From: an uncultured Pelagibacteraceae bacterium
GTDB taxonomy: Bacteria; Pseudomonadota; Alphaproteobacteria; Pelagibacterales; Pelagibacteraceae
DNA: 64,000 bases
NCBI GenBank assembly: GCA_902598655.1
Contig: CACKCQ010000006.1
Span: forward strand, 17,713-81,712
Direction of reading: 5' to 3'
Below, piece by piece: positions 42,934 through 52,277 of this stretch (its first letter is position 1; every line of letters begins with the position of its first letter). The notes under the pieces were generated by a model. It did not search any database. It was not told where the DNA came from and saw only the letters and a program-made list of their open reading frames with translations. The position numbers and the translations under genes are program-made.

Positions 42934-43845
42934 TCAATTTAAGATTTTTTTCTTTGCTTTTTCAAATTCGTCCTTTGATAAAACACCAGATTTATAAAGA
43001 TCGTTTAGTTCTTGAATTTGATTTATAAAATCAGAATCTTTTTTTGTAGATATGCTTTTACTAGATTTATTTTTTGACTTAAAAGAATTATCAATTATTT
43101 GGTTAAAATCTGCAAAAAAACTTTTACAATTAACTACACAATAACCATCCATAACAAATAACTTATCATCAACTTCTGAAATATAGTAAGCAATATTGCC
43201 CAACTTAATCTTCGATGATGTAAGAAGATATGTAATATCACCATTAATTATCAGGTAAGGTTTTTTATTTGAATATTTTGATATAGTGAATTTATCAAAA
43301 TTAATGAATAAACCATCCATGAACATATAATAGTCTTTGCCAGATGTTATTTCGTTTTTAATTTTATTTGAAAATTTCTGTAGCTCTGAAGAAGACATTT
43401 CTCTTATTTCATCAATATTTATCCCATATTCAGACAGCATATCATTATCATTTATTTTTTCGTCAGTTCTAAAATATGTAAAAAATGTTCCAGAGTTATT
43501 CTTTTTTAAAATATTTTTTGTAGTCTTTAATAAACTTTTAACTTTTGAGTCGCTGAATGAGTCTATCATCTTATTATATTTAGTTATTATTGGCTTAATG
43601 ACTTTTATTTCATTAAAATTTTTTCCAGCTTCTACCTGATTAACAATTTCTAGGACTTTATTGTCAATTAAGCCAAAACAAGTTGAAAATTCTTGGCAAA
43701 AAGAAGAACCAAAACTTGTATCATTCCAATTAATTACATTGAACTTGTTAGGAAAAATTATTTTGTGCATTCCTAGATCTAGCTCTTTTGCAAAAGATTT
43801 TGTTGAAATAAACATTAAACTTAAAATTAAGATATATTTTTTCAT
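42934..43845 (-). CDS. Exported protein of unknown function with SHOCT-like C-terminus, inside his operon
   Basis: A 303-residue protein with a signal peptide (KKYILILSLMFISTKSFAKELD). The middle is not recognised. Cysteines in SFCQEFSTCFGL (about 50-61) and GYCVVNCKSFF (about 236-246) may form disulfides. The C-terminal ~35 residues (IQELNDLYKSGVLSKDEFEKAKKKIL) match the SHOCT pattern, a short helical oligomerisation-like element. It sits between hisH and hisA, 1 bp from each, an unusual place for a secreted protein. It could ride on his transcription or share starvation control. Confidence 0.72.
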   Translation of the reverse strand: MKKYILILSLMFISTKSFAKELDLGMHKIIFPNKFNVINWNDTSFGSSFCQEFSTCFGLIDNKVLEIVNQVEAGKNFNEIKVIKPIITKYNKMIDSFSDSKVKSLLKTTKNILKKNNSGTFFTYFRTDEKINDNDMLSEYGINIDEIREMSSSELQKFSNKIKNEITSGKDYYMFMDGLFINFDKFTISKYSNKKPYLIINGDITYLLTSSKIKLGNIAYYISEVDDKLFVMDGYCVVNCKSFFADFNQIIDNSFKSKNKSSKSISTKKDSDFINQIQELNDLYKSGVLSKDEFEKAKKKILN

Positions 43846-43846
43846 T

Positions 43847-44473
43847 TTATAAATTTATAAAATTATTAATTATTTTAAGACCAGTTTTATCACTTTTTTC
43901 TGGGTGGAACTGTGTTCCAAATATATTTTCTTTTTCAACTGCACAAACTATATTCGATGAATAATCAGTTGTAGCAGTAGTGACTGAATTATCCTTTGGA
44001 ACAAACTCGTAACTATGCACGAAATACATATGAGAATTGTTTTCTATATCTTTAAAAATTTTACTATCTTTAATAATATTGATTTGATTCCAACCAATAT
44101 GAGGAAGTTTATATTTTCCATCTTGATTATCAATTTTAGAAACTTTACCAGAAATCCAACCTAATCCCTTAGTCTCAACTTCTTCATAACCAACATCTGC
44201 GAACATTTGAAGACCTACACAAATACCGAGAAGTGGTTTTTTATTATTTAACACAAACTCACTTAAAGTATCGATTAAGCCATTTATGCTATTTAAACCG
44301 TCTATGCAGCTTTTAAATGATCCCTGCCCTGGTAAAACTACTTTGTCGCTTGATTTAATTTTATTTAAATCTGAAGTTACTTCGATATTAACTTTATCTT
44401 TAGCAACTTCCTTGAAGGAGTTAATTACAGAGCTAATATTACCCGATTTATAGTCAACAATTGTGACGTCCAT
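43847..44473 (-). CDS. hisH: Imidazole glycerol phosphate synthase glutaminase subunit
   Basis: Class I glutamine amidotransferase supplying ammonia to HisF. The 208 residues contain VLPGQGSF, the nucleophile elbow LGICVGLQMFADVGYE (Cys) and the C-terminal catalytic His-Glu in FGTQFHPEKSD. It lies 5 bp after hisB and 1 bp before the SHOCT-containing gene. Confidence 0.98.
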   Translation of the reverse strand: MDVTIVDYKSGNISSVINSFKEVAKDKVNIEVTSDLNKIKSSDKVVLPGQGSFKSCIDGLNSINGLIDTLSEFVLNNKKPLLGICVGLQMFADVGYEEVETKGLGWISGKVSKIDNQDGKYKLPHIGWNQINIIKDSKIFKDIENNSHMYFVHSYEFVPKDNSVTTATTDYSSNIVCAVEKENIFGTQFHPEKSDKTGLKIINNFINL

Positions 44474-44478
44474 TAATC

Positions 44479-45069
44479 TTATAAAGAGCCCTTTGTCGAA
44501 GGAATTGTACTTTTGTTTCTTGGATCCAATTCTAATGCAGCTCTTAAAGTTCTGGCTAGTCCTTTATAACAAGACTCTATAATGTGGTGACTATTATCAC
44601 CGTAAATATTTTCAACGTGCAATGTAATTCCTGCAGCTTGCGAGAATGCTTGGAACCATTCTTTAAATAATTCAGTGTCCATCTCACCAAGTTTTTCAAC
44701 TTTTAATTTTACATTCCAAATCAAATAAGGTCTGTTTGAAACATCTATTGCTACTCTTGTTAATGTTTCATCCATTGGTAACAAAATGTGAGCATATCTT
44801 TTAATGCCTACAAATTTTTTTGAGGCTTTCTTTAAGCATTCTCCAATAGCAATCCCGGTATCTTCTGTTGTGTGGTGAAGATCGATGTGTGTGTCACCTT
44901 TAGCTTTAACAGTTAAATCCATTGATGAGTGTTTAGATAACTGCTCAAGCATGTGATCTAAGAAACCTATTCCTGTGTCAACTTTGTACTTACCTTTGCC
45001 ATCAATATTAAGATCGACGCTGATATTGGTTTCTTTTGTTTTTCTAGCTATTTTTGCTTTTCTTTTCAT
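44479..45069 (-). CDS. hisB: Imidazoleglycerol-phosphate dehydratase
   Basis: Mn2+-dependent dehydratase of histidine synthesis. The 196 residues carry both repeats of the metal-binding motif: [14 protein letters not shown] and [17 protein letters not shown], with [30 protein letters not shown]. It is monofunctional, lacking the phosphatase domain of the enterobacterial fusion. It is the first gene of the his operon and divergent from hslV across 90 bp. Confidence 0.98.
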   Translation of the reverse strand: MKRKAKIARKTKETNISVDLNIDGKGKYKVDTGIGFLDHMLEQLSKHSSMDLTVKAKGDTHIDLHHTTEDTGIAIGECLKKASKKFVGIKRYAHILLPMDETLTRVAIDVSNRPYLIWNVKLKVEKLGEMDTELFKEWFQAFSQAAGITLHVENIYGDNSHHIIESCYKGLARTLRAALELDPRNKSTIPSTKGSL

Positions 45070-45124
45070 AATTTAAATTAGGTATATAGGTATTTTTGAT
45101 TATATCAATAATACTAAACCTGGG

Positions 45125-45152
45125 CTTGAACTATTTAAATTCATATCCATCT
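45125..45152 (+). promoter_or_regulatory. Possible heat-shock (RpoH-type) promoter of hslVU
   Basis: CTTGAA (45125-45130) and ATCCATCT (45145-45152) are separated by 14 bases. They resemble the RpoH pattern CTTGAA-N13-15-CCCCATnT (6 of 8 in the -10 element). Transcription would start near 45158, just ahead of the hslV ATG at 45160. HslVU is an RpoH-controlled protease in many proteobacteria. The match is imperfect. Confidence 0.4.
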
Positions 45153-45159
45153 ATAGTCC

Positions 45160-45675
45160 ATGACAACAATTGTACTCGTAAGAAAAAATAATGACGTAGT
45201 TGTGGCCAGTGACGGTCAAGTTAGCATGGGTAATACTGTAATTAAGAAAACCGCAAACAAAGTTCGTAAAATTGAGAAAAGAAATGTGATCGCAGGTTTT
45301 GCTGGGTCAACAGCAGATGCTTTAACATTGTTTGAAAGATTAGAGTCAAAGCTTGAAAAGCACGCAGGAAACCTGACAAGAGCTGCTGTAGAATTAGCAA
45401 AAGATTGGCGTACTGATAAATATTTAAGAAGATTAGAGGCCTTAATGGCAATAGGTGATAAAGAAAAAAGTTTTATAATCTCAGGAACTGGTGATGTTTT
45501 AGAGCCTGAGGGTGATGTTATAGGGATTGGCTCTGGAGGAAATTATGCTTTAGCAGCTGCAAAAGTTTTAATGGATACAGAAATGTCTGCAGAAGAAATA
45601 GCAAAAAAATCTATTAAAGTTGCATCAGATATTTGTGTATTTACTAATGACAATTTGAGTATGGAGAAAATATAA
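45160..45675 (+). CDS. hslV: ATP-dependent protease peptidase subunit
   Basis: Peptidase ring of the HslVU (ClpQY) protease. The 171 residues begin [10 protein letters not shown]; after Met removal Thr2 is the nucleophile. [43 protein letters not shown] and [13 protein letters not shown] are family hallmarks. The TAATG overlap couples it to hslU. Confidence 0.98.
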   Translation: MTTIVLVRKNNDVVVASDGQVSMGNTVIKKTANKVRKIEKRNVIAGFAGSTADALTLFERLESKLEKHAGNLTRAAVELAKDWRTDKYLRRLEALMAIGDKEKSFIISGTGDVLEPEGDVIGIGSGGNYALAAAKVLMDTEMSAEEIAKKSIKVASDICVFTNDNLSMEKI

Positions 45676-47042
45676 TGGAAAAATCAAATGTTACGTCGTT
45701 TCCAAAAGGCAAAGTTGCAAAAGAGAAAACGACAATAGCAAATTCATTATCACCAAGAGAAATTGTTTCAGAATTAGATAGATTTGTTGTCGGCCAAGAC
45801 AAAGCCAAAAGAGCAGTTGCTATTGCTTTAAGAAATAGATGGAGAAGGCAAGCATTAGAAGATGATATGAAAGATGAAGTTCTTCCAAAGAATATTTTGA
45901 TGATTGGACCAACTGGTGTTGGTAAAACTGAAATCTCTAGAAGACTTTCAAAATTGGCTGAAGCACCATTTGTAAAAGTTGAAGCTACAAGATTTACCGA
46001 AGTAGGGTATGTGGGACGTGATGTAGAACAAATTGTTAGAGATTTGTTAGAAATTGCAATTGCTATGGAAAAAGTAAAAAAAAGAAAAGAAGTTCATGCT
46101 CAAGCACAAAAGCTTGCTGAAGATAGAGTTTTAGACGCACTTGTTGGTAACAAAGCAAGTATAGCAACAAGAGAAAGCTTTAGAAAAAGACTAAGAGATG
46201 GTGATTTGGATGATAATGAAATTGAAATAGCTGTTAGTGAGTCTAATCAAATGCCATCATTTGAGATACCTGGAATGCCTGGTGCAAATGTTGGAATGAT
46301 AAATATTTCTGACATGCTTGGAAAATCTATGGGTCAAAGGCCAAAAAAAAAGAAAATGTCAGTTAAAGAGTCTCATGAAATTTTAATAAATGAAGAGTCT
46401 GACAAGCTCATTGAACAAGATAAAATAATAAAATCTGCAAAAGATTCTACAGAGAATAATGGTATAGTTTTCTTGGATGAAATTGACAAAATTTCAGCAA
46501 GAACAGACCGTGTTGGTGGTGATGTTTCGAGAGAAGGTGTTCAAAGAGATTTATTACCATTAATTGAAGGCACAACTGTAAGCACTAAATATGGACCAGT
46601 TAAGACTGATCATATTTTATTTATTGCTTCAGGCGCTTTTCAATTAGCCAAGCCATCTGATCTTTTACCAGAATTGCAAGGAAGATTGCCTATAAGGGTT
46701 GAGCTTGATGCACTAAATAGTGATGATTTTATAAGAATTTTAAAAGAGCCAGATAATAGTTTAATAAAACAATATAAAGCTCTTTTAAAAACTGAAAATG
46801 TTGATTTAGAATTTACAGAGGATGGAATAAATACTATTGCTCATATAGCAAGCGAAGTAAACTCATCAGTTGAAAATATTGGAGCAAGAAGATTACATAC
46901 TATAATTGAAAGAGTACTAGATGAAATTAGTTTTACAGCAACTGATAGAGCTGGAGAAAAGATTTCTGTTGATGGAAAATATATCAAAGACAATATTGGA
47001 GAATTAGTAAAAGATACTGATTTATCTAAGTTTATTTTATAG
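45675..47042 (+). CDS. hslU: HslU ATPase subunit
   Basis: AAA+ unfoldase for HslV. The 455 residues have [25 protein letters not shown], Walker [17 protein letters not shown], pore loop [10 protein letters not shown], the intermediate I-domain (about 110-245), Walker [12 protein letters not shown], and sensor and C-terminal region [20 protein letters not shown]. The C-terminus [10 protein letters not shown] would dock in HslV. Its end overlaps the convergent smr gene by 11 bp. Confidence 0.98.
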   Translation: MEKSNVTSFPKGKVAKEKTTIANSLSPREIVSELDRFVVGQDKAKRAVAIALRNRWRRQALEDDMKDEVLPKNILMIGPTGVGKTEISRRLSKLAEAPFVKVEATRFTEVGYVGRDVEQIVRDLLEIAIAMEKVKKRKEVHAQAQKLAEDRVLDALVGNKASIATRESFRKRLRDGDLDDNEIEIAVSESNQMPSFEIPGMPGANVGMINISDMLGKSMGQRPKKKKMSVKESHEILINEESDKLIEQDKIIKSAKDSTENNGIVFLDEIDKISARTDRVGGDVSREGVQRDLLPLIEGTTVSTKYGPVKTDHILFIASGAFQLAKPSDLLPELQGRLPIRVELDALNSDDFIRILKEPDNSLIKQYKALLKTENVDLEFTEDGINTIAHIASEVNSSVENIGARRLHTIIERVLDEISFTATDRAGEKISVDGKYIKDNIGELVKDTDLSKFIL

Positions 47043-47445
47043 TTTTCAAAAATATATCAAAATTTCCTTTTGAAGGACTATTTACAGATTCAAAATCAAT
47101 CTTAATTATTTTCTTCATTAATTCAGAGTTATTTTTAACATACTCAGGCACAGAATATTTTAGAATACTTAGGTCAGTAGACTGATAAGGATCATCTAAA
47201 TTTTTAGATCTCATACCCTTACCAGTAATAATATTTATTTTTTTTACTCTATTCAAAAAGCAATTATCGATAAATTTTGATATTTCTTCATTGGCTTCTT
47301 GTAAAGTATATCCGTGCAAATCAATAGATTTCTCAGAAATGACTTGATTATTTGATTTATCTTCTTCCTTAGCCTGTAGTTTTTCAGTACTATTCAAAAA
47401 ATTTTGCCAGTCTTTTTTATCTTTATCTGATAGCTTATTTGTCAA
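47032..47445 (-). CDS. Smr domain protein
   Basis: A 137-residue protein whose C-terminal ~85 residues form an Smr (small MutS-related) domain: [20 protein letters not shown] and [11 protein letters not shown], with the DLHG and TGKG motifs. The N-terminal ~40 residues are charged and likely disordered. Smr domains have nuclease activity in some proteins. In alphaproteobacteria an smr gene normally accompanies timA, secB and fxsA. ATGA overlap with timA. Confidence 0.93.
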   Translation of the reverse strand: MTNKLSDKDKKDWQNFLNSTEKLQAKEEDKSNNQVISEKSIDLHGYTLQEANEEISKFIDNCFLNRVKKINIITGKGMRSKNLDDPYQSTDLSILKYSVPEYVKNNSELMKKIIKIDFESVNSPSKGNFDIFLKTIK

Positions 47446-48029
47446 GCTTGTGTATCAATTAGTAACCAATTGGGATTGGATGATCTACTATCTTTTGAAA
47501 ACTTCCAGGTATCAAGAACCTTTTTTATTTTTTCAGGATCTCCTGATACCACTTTGTTGTCTTTATCTTTAACACAAGATATAATTTCGCTTACAAATTC
47601 AACTGTTACTTCTAGCATATTTTTATTTTGCTGGTGCTCCTTTACTTCTGCAGAATTAATACCAATAAAAGTTGTTTCTGATGAAAACTTTTTTGCGTCT
47701 CGATCTTTAATTGCATCTTCAAACTGTTTATAAACACTTTTGTCTAAAAGTGATTTTATATCTTTTAGTTTACCTTTCGCAAAATTTGTTATTATAGTTT
47801 CATAGGCAATTTTTGCGCCTTTAACGAATTCTTTTTTAGCATTTTCATCAAAAGTATTTGCATTTAAATCAACAACTGGTTTTGCAGGTGGCGCTTCATG
47901 AGGAAAGCTTGAATTTATATCTTCTTCAAAACCTGTTTTTTTTCCTAGAATTCCTCTTAATCTTAGAAAAATAAATCCAGCAATCATTGCAAGAAGTATA
48001 ATATCTATGTATTCAAAACTATAACTCAT
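47442..48029 (-). CDS. Tim44-like domain protein (TimA)
   Basis: A 195-residue membrane-anchored protein. One N-terminal TM (about 8-26, IILLAMIAGFIFLRLRGI) is followed by a Tim44-like alpha/beta domain (EFVKGAKIAYETIITNFAKGKLKDIKSLLDKSVYKQFEDAI, then [22 protein letters not shown]). This is the bacterial relative of the mitochondrial Tim44 import protein. It overlaps smr by 4 bp. In many relatives mltA sits between timA and smr; it is missing here. Confidence 0.93.
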   Translation of the reverse strand: MSYSFEYIDIILLAMIAGFIFLRLRGILGKKTGFEEDINSSFPHEAPPAKPVVDLNANTFDENAKKEFVKGAKIAYETIITNFAKGKLKDIKSLLDKSVYKQFEDAIKDRDAKKFSSETTFIGINSAEVKEHQQNKNMLEVTVEFVSEIISCVKDKDNKVVSGDPEKIKKVLDTWKFSKDSRSSNPNWLLIDTQA

Positions 48030-48087
48030 ATATGTATAATATTTACTATGTTATTGAATTTCAACCTGCTATTTAAGTTATAGACAA

Positions 48088-48513
48088 ATGAACACAGCAT
48101 TAATCTTGATCATAGGGATACCTCTCATCGAAATTTACTTATTTATTAAAATTGGATCTCAAATTGGAGCTTTTAACACAGTTTTATTAATTTTAACTAC
48201 TGCAGTGGTTGGAGTTGCATACGCTAGATTTGAGGGATTTAATACTTTAAAATCAGGAATTGCACAATTAGTTAAAAATGAAATGCCAGTTTATGAAATT
48301 ATTTCTGGAGCAACCTTGGCATTTGCTGCTTTTCTCCTGATCTTGCCAGGATTTGCCACGGATTTCATTGGAATACTTTTAGTTATTCCTTTTTCAAGAA
48401 GATTATTGCTTAACAGATTTCTAAAAAAAAAGAAAAAGAGTGTAAATGAAAATAAAGAATTTATTGAGGGAGATTATGAAGATATAAGTGATGATAATGA
48501 CAAAAAAATATGA
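48088..48513 (+). CDS. fxsA: FxsA family membrane protein
   Basis: A 141-residue membrane protein with three to four TM helices. LILIIGIPLIEIYLFIKIGSQIG, AVVGVAYARFEGFNTL, ISGATLAFAAFLLILPGFATDFIGILLVIPFSRRLL identify the FxsA family (F-plasmid/phage T7 exclusion suppressor). The C-terminus is Lys/Glu-rich. It overlaps secB by 17 bp, an order conserved in alphaproteobacteria. Confidence 0.95.
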   Translation: MNTALILIIGIPLIEIYLFIKIGSQIGAFNTVLLILTTAVVGVAYARFEGFNTLKSGIAQLVKNEMPVYEIISGATLAFAAFLLILPGFATDFIGILLVIPFSRRLLLNRFLKKKKKSVNENKEFIEGDYEDISDDNDKKI

Positions 48514-48919
48514 AATAATTTTAAAGTACATACAGGATCTTTCAGTTGAGATACCAAGTGCTGAAACTTTTATTTTTAGCCGTGAATATATTACAAAATA
48601 TGTTCTTGGAATAAATATTTCTAGTAAAACATTGAAAAATAAAATGATAGAAATAGTTACAAAATTAACTTACAGAGATACACAAGAAAATACAAGAAAA
48701 TCTCATTTTGAAATTTCTTTCGCAACAGTCATAAGGTTACTTGAAGAAAAAATAGACAAGATAGAATTAGAAAAAATTTTACTTTGTGATGTACAAAAAA
48801 AAATTTATCCTGAAATTGAAACAGTTTTAATTAGAATTATTAAAGACTCTGGGTTCCCAGAATTAAAACTTGAAAAAAAAATTGATTTTGATGAGCTCTA
48901 TAAAAAAAGATCAAATTAG
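48497..48919 (+). CDS. secB: Protein-export chaperone SecB
   Basis: Holds preproteins for SecA. From the ATG at 48497 the protein has 140 residues, beginning TKKYEIILKYIQDLSVEIPSAETF, the family's N-terminal KYIKDLSFE/NPxAP-like segment. Later, FATVIRLLEEKIDKIELEKILLCDVQKKIYPEIETVLIRIIKDSGFPEL replaces the usual LLIECPRLLFPFARRII region in divergent form. An upstream in-frame ATG at 48488 adds only three residues. The fxsA-secB-dnaQ context supports the call despite sequence divergence. Confidence 0.85.
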   Translation: MTKKYEIILKYIQDLSVEIPSAETFIFSREYITKYVLGINISSKTLKNKMIEIVTKLTYRDTQENTRKSHFEISFATVIRLLEEKIDKIELEKILLCDVQKKIYPEIETVLIRIIKDSGFPELKLEKKIDFDELYKKRSN

Positions 48920-49581
48920 AAATAGTTTTTTTTAAGTTCTTTATTCAAAAACTCTTTGTGATTTCTAAATTCCTCTTCTGATATTTTTACAATTTTTTTT
49001 GAATAATTATTTTTGATTTGTGGATTTTTTTTATCAAGAATTTTTTTTTCTTGAAATTGAAAAACTGGTTCTTTTTGGTCTAATAAATTAATATAAACTT
49101 TTGAAAGTAATTCACAATCTATAAGTGCAGTGTGTTTTTTTCTTCTTGAATTATCTATTCTGAAACGTTTACACAACGCATCTAAACTAATGCTTGACCC
49201 GGGAAATTTATTTCTAGCTATTTCTAATGTATCAACAATTTTATCTTTAGATATGCTTTCTTTATTTATTAAATTAAGCTCATTATTTAAATGACCAATA
49301 TCAAATTCAGCATTATGTATTATAATTTTTTTATCTTTTATAAAGTTTAAAAAATCATCAGCTATGTCTACAAATTTTTTTTTATCAGAGAGAAATTCAT
49401 CTGTATAACCATGTATTTTTATAGCATTTTCAGAAACTTTCCTCTCTGGGTTTAAATAACAATGAAAGACTTTTTTTGAAGGTATTAAATTATCTAATTC
49501 AATGCAGCCAATTTCAACTATTCTATGTCCATCTTTGACGGATAAACCAGTTGTTTCAGTATCAAGTATTATTTCTTTCAT
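48916..49581 (-). CDS. dnaQ: DNA polymerase III epsilon subunit
   Basis: 3'-5' proofreading exonuclease. The 221 residues show the three exonuclease motifs: EIILDTETTGL (Exo I), IIHNAEFDIGHLN (Exo II) and KKHTALIDCELLSKVY (Exo III with catalytic His-x4-Asp). It overlaps coaE by 20 bp and converges on secB by 4 bp. The dnaQ-coaE-aroE-maf order is a hallmark of the alphaproteobacterial origin region. Confidence 0.97.
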   Translation of the reverse strand: MKEIILDTETTGLSVKDGHRIVEIGCIELDNLIPSKKVFHCYLNPERKVSENAIKIHGYTDEFLSDKKKFVDIADDFLNFIKDKKIIIHNAEFDIGHLNNELNLINKESISKDKIVDTLEIARNKFPGSSISLDALCKRFRIDNSRRKKHTALIDCELLSKVYINLLDQKEPVFQFQEKKILDKKNPQIKNNYSKKIVKISEEEFRNHKEFLNKELKKNYF

Positions 49582-50149
49582 AAAGAATTTTTTTTTTAAG
49601 AGAATTAATTTTTTTTTTCATTATAGTTTCTGTGAAGTTGTTATCGACAATATAATTTGCTAATTTTCTTTTTTTTAACAAAATTATTTGACTTTCTTTG
49701 AGCATATTTAATACTTTAGAATTATAGTTTGGTCTCTTTTTAAGTCTTTTTAAAACAATCTTTTTCTTAGAATGAACAAAGAGCAAAACATCATTTTTTT
49801 TATTGAGTTTATTCTCAATGAGAAGAGGAACATCAAGTACAATTAGCTTATATTTTTTATTTTTTTTTAGAAAACCTTTCATTTTTATTCTAACTAATGG
49901 GTGAACTATTGAGGCTATTTTGGCTAAATTTTTATGATCATCATTGATTGCATTTATAAGCTCTTTTTTTTTTACTGGGAAAGATTTAATAAAATTTGGT
50001 AATTTTCTTTTTAACTTTGAAAAACAATTTTTATCATTTCTATAAATTCTATTTACTTCTTTGTCAGCATTGAAAACTGGATATTTAAATAATTTTGAAA
50101 TAAACGACTTACCAGAACCTATTCCACCCATAACACCAACTCTAATCAT
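49562..50149 (-). CDS. coaE: Dephospho-CoA kinase
   Basis: Final step of coenzyme A biosynthesis. The 195 residues have the P-loop VGVMGGIGSGKSFISKLF, the substrate segment FNADKEVNRIYRN, HPLVRIKMKGFL and VLDVPLLIENKLN (conserved D-V-P-L-L-x-E). Its start is 6 bp from an SDR gene that is not part of the usual coaE-aroE order. Confidence 0.97.
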   Translation of the reverse strand: MIRVGVMGGIGSGKSFISKLFKYPVFNADKEVNRIYRNDKNCFSKLKRKLPNFIKSFPVKKKELINAINDDHKNLAKIASIVHPLVRIKMKGFLKKNKKYKLIVLDVPLLIENKLNKKNDVLLFVHSKKKIVLKRLKKRPNYNSKVLNMLKESQIILLKKRKLANYIVDNNFTETIMKKKINSLKKKILYERNNT

Positions 50150-50155
50150 TCTTAT

Positions 50156-50896
50156 TTATATGCACCTTCCACCATCTACCTCTAAAATAACTCCTGTTAT
50201 CATACTTGCCTCATCTGAACATAAAAAACATGCTGCGTTTCCCATATCTTGGGGGGTAGAAAATCTACCTATTGGAATTGTTGATAGAAATGCTTGTTTT
50301 TTTTTTGGTGTGTCTCCACCCATAAATGACTTTAATAATGGTGTTACTCCAGCAACGGGTGCAATTGCATTAACTCTTACATTATAAGGGGCAAGTTCAA
50401 TGGCCATAGCTTTTGTTGCCGTGATCATCCATCCTTTGCTAGCATTGTACCAATTCAATTTAGGTCTAGGCGATAGTCCTGCTGTCGAAGCTACATTCAA
50501 AATTACTCCTCTTTTTTTTTTCTTCATCCTAGGCACAAAATATTTTGCACTTAGATAAACAGATTTAGCATTTACATTAAATACTTTATCAAATTCTTTT
50601 CCAGTTACAGTTTCCATATTTTTTGGTTTGTGTGTTGTTCCGGCATTATTAACGATTATATCTATTGTCTTATATTTTTTGACAACATATTTTAATAAGG
50701 ATTTAAAATTCGAATCATTTGATACGTCTGCAACAAAATGATCTTGGGATAATGATTTTGAAACTTTTTTTAACAAATTTGAATTTATATCAACTAGTAT
50801 TAATTTTGCTCCTTCATCAGAAAATTTTTTAGCTATTCCTTTACCAAAACCTGATGCTGAACCTGTAATGATTGCTATTTTATTTTTTAATCTCAC
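50156..50896 (-). CDS. SDR-family oxidoreductase, inserted between coaE and aroE
   Basis: A 246-residue classical SDR. It has the cofactor motif ITGSASGFGKGIAKKFSDEGAKLILVD (Asp binding suggests NAD), NNAG in DIIVNNAGTTHKPKN, the catalytic LNVASTAGLSPRPKLNWYNASKGWMI (Ser, Tyr and Lys all present) and C-terminal SMITGVILEVDGGRC. Substrate is unknown. It splits the conserved coaE-aroE pair, lying 5-6 bp from each. Confidence 0.92.
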   Translation of the reverse strand: MRLKNKIAIITGSASGFGKGIAKKFSDEGAKLILVDINSNLLKKVSKSLSQDHFVADVSNDSNFKSLLKYVVKKYKTIDIIVNNAGTTHKPKNMETVTGKEFDKVFNVNAKSVYLSAKYFVPRMKKKKRGVILNVASTAGLSPRPKLNWYNASKGWMITATKAMAIELAPYNVRVNAIAPVAGVTPLLKSFMGGDTPKKKQAFLSTIPIGRFSTPQDMGNAACFLCSDEASMITGVILEVDGGRCI

Positions 50897-50901
50897 AATT
50901 T

Positions 50902-51696
50902 TTAACTTTTTAAAAATTTTATTAAATCATCATTAATAATTGGTTCAATATCGTGCCAAATATTAAATGCCTTTTGTGCCTGAAATAAAAACATGTTTAA
51001 ACCATTTTCATAAGTGTTACCTTTAATCCTTGCAGCATCAGAAAATTCAGTATCACAAGGTTCATATATAATGTCATAGTATAATTTATTATTTCCAGCT
51101 TTTGCAAAATCTGTTCCGAATTTATCATTTTCTTTTAAACCTAAGCTAGTAGCATTAATTATCATATCAAAATCAACAATTTCACCCCAATCTAAAATAC
51201 TCAAATCTTTAAATATATTTTTTAATGCTTCGGCTTTTTCTTTTGTTCTATTACTTAAGATGATTTTAGATGCATTCATCTTTTTTAATGTGTAAACTAT
51301 AGAAGGAACAACTCCACCTGCACCCAATATTATTATGGTCTTATCTTTAACGTCATAATTTAATTTTTTTATACTAATTTCAAAGCCATCGACATCTGTG
51401 TTATGTCCAATTAAATTACCGTTGTGTAAAGAAATGGTATTCACTGATTGTGTTCTTAAAGCATGACCGCTTAGTACATCAACGTAAGGAATAACCGCTT
51501 TTTTAAATGGCACTGTAACATTTAGCCCGTCTAGCTTTTTTTCTTTCAAATTTTTAAATAGCTCTGGTAAATCACTTTCGTGTGTTTCTAATTTTCCATA
51601 AATTGCCTCAATACTATTATTTTTAAGCCAATAATTATGTAGTTTTGGTGATAAAGAGTGTTCAATAGGTTTTCCAATTACTAAAAATTTTTTCAT
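50902..51696 (-). CDS. aroE: Shikimate dehydrogenase
   Basis: Reduces 3-dehydroshikimate with NADPH. The 264 residues start VIGKPIEHSLSPKLHNYW (shikimate-binding SLSP), then GLNVTVPFKKAVIPYVD (catalytic Lys), NTDVDGFE, IIILGAGGVVPSIVYTL (Rossmann) and INATSLGLKEND. ATGA overlap with maf. Confidence 0.97.
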   Translation of the reverse strand: MKKFLVIGKPIEHSLSPKLHNYWLKNNSIEAIYGKLETHESDLPELFKNLKEKKLDGLNVTVPFKKAVIPYVDVLSGHALRTQSVNTISLHNGNLIGHNTDVDGFEISIKKLNYDVKDKTIIILGAGGVVPSIVYTLKKMNASKIILSNRTKEKAEALKNIFKDLSILDWGEIVDFDMIINATSLGLKENDKFGTDFAKAGNNKLYYDIIYEPCDTEFSDAARIKGNTYENGLNMFLFQAQKAFNIWHDIEPIINDDLIKFLKS

Positions 51697-52277
51697 TTAT
51701 AATTGCTCACATACTTCTTTATTTGATTAACGGGCAAACCCATAATTGTGTCCTCGTCACCATCTATGCTAATAAATAAATTTTTACCTTCTCCTTCAAT
51801 TTGATAAACATTGTAGGAAAATAAGGCTTCGTCTGGTATTTTTTTTAAATAATTTATAAGCTCTTCGTCTGTAAATGTTTTCATTGTTAAATAAGCTCTA
51901 TCGGTATAGTTCCAGATCATAGAACCATTTTTAGATATGCAAACCGAACTAATTAGTGAATGTTTTTTGCCATTAAGTTTTTTTAAAATATTTAGCGCTT
52001 CATCTCTATCTTGTGGCTTCGATATTAATTCACCTTCGAGATCTATGACGCTGTCTGCTCCTAATACAATAACATCAAGAAACTTATTACTTACTTTATT
52101 AGCTTTCAGCTCTGCCAAGTTTTTTGATATTATTTCGGGGGTTGCACCTTCTTTTATTAAGCTTTCTTTTACAGGTTCTTCGTCAACATTTGATGGCTGG
52201 ACATTACAAATAAAGTTGTTTTTTTTCAAAATTTCTTCCCTCACCTTGCTCTTCGAAGCTAAAACTATTTCAAGCAT
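51693..52277 (-). CDS. maf: Maf family nucleotide pyrophosphatase
   Basis: Nucleoside-triphosphate pyrophosphatase that removes non-canonical nucleotides. I take the ATG at 52277 (194 residues), reading LEIVLASKSKVREEIL with the Maf S/A-S-x-S-x-R motif. A longer frame from 52295 adds 6 residues and overlaps ppsR more. VLGADSVIDLEGELISKP and GLPVNQIKKYV are family segments. The gene is the partner of aroE in the origin cluster. Confidence 0.95.
   Translation of the reverse strand: MLEIVLASKSKVREEILKKNNFICNVQPSNVDEEPVKESLIKEGATPEIISKNLAELKANKVSNKFLDVIVLGADSVIDLEGELISKPQDRDEALNILKKLNGKKHSLISSVCISKNGSMIWNYTDRAYLTMKTFTDEELINYLKKIPDEALFSYNVYQIEGEGKNLFISIDGDEDTIMGLPVNQIKKYVSNYK

Noticed and set aside
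45070..45124. Riboswitch or attenuator ahead of the his operon or hslV
   Set aside because: No His-codon leader peptide, alternative stems or known aptamer core could be seen.
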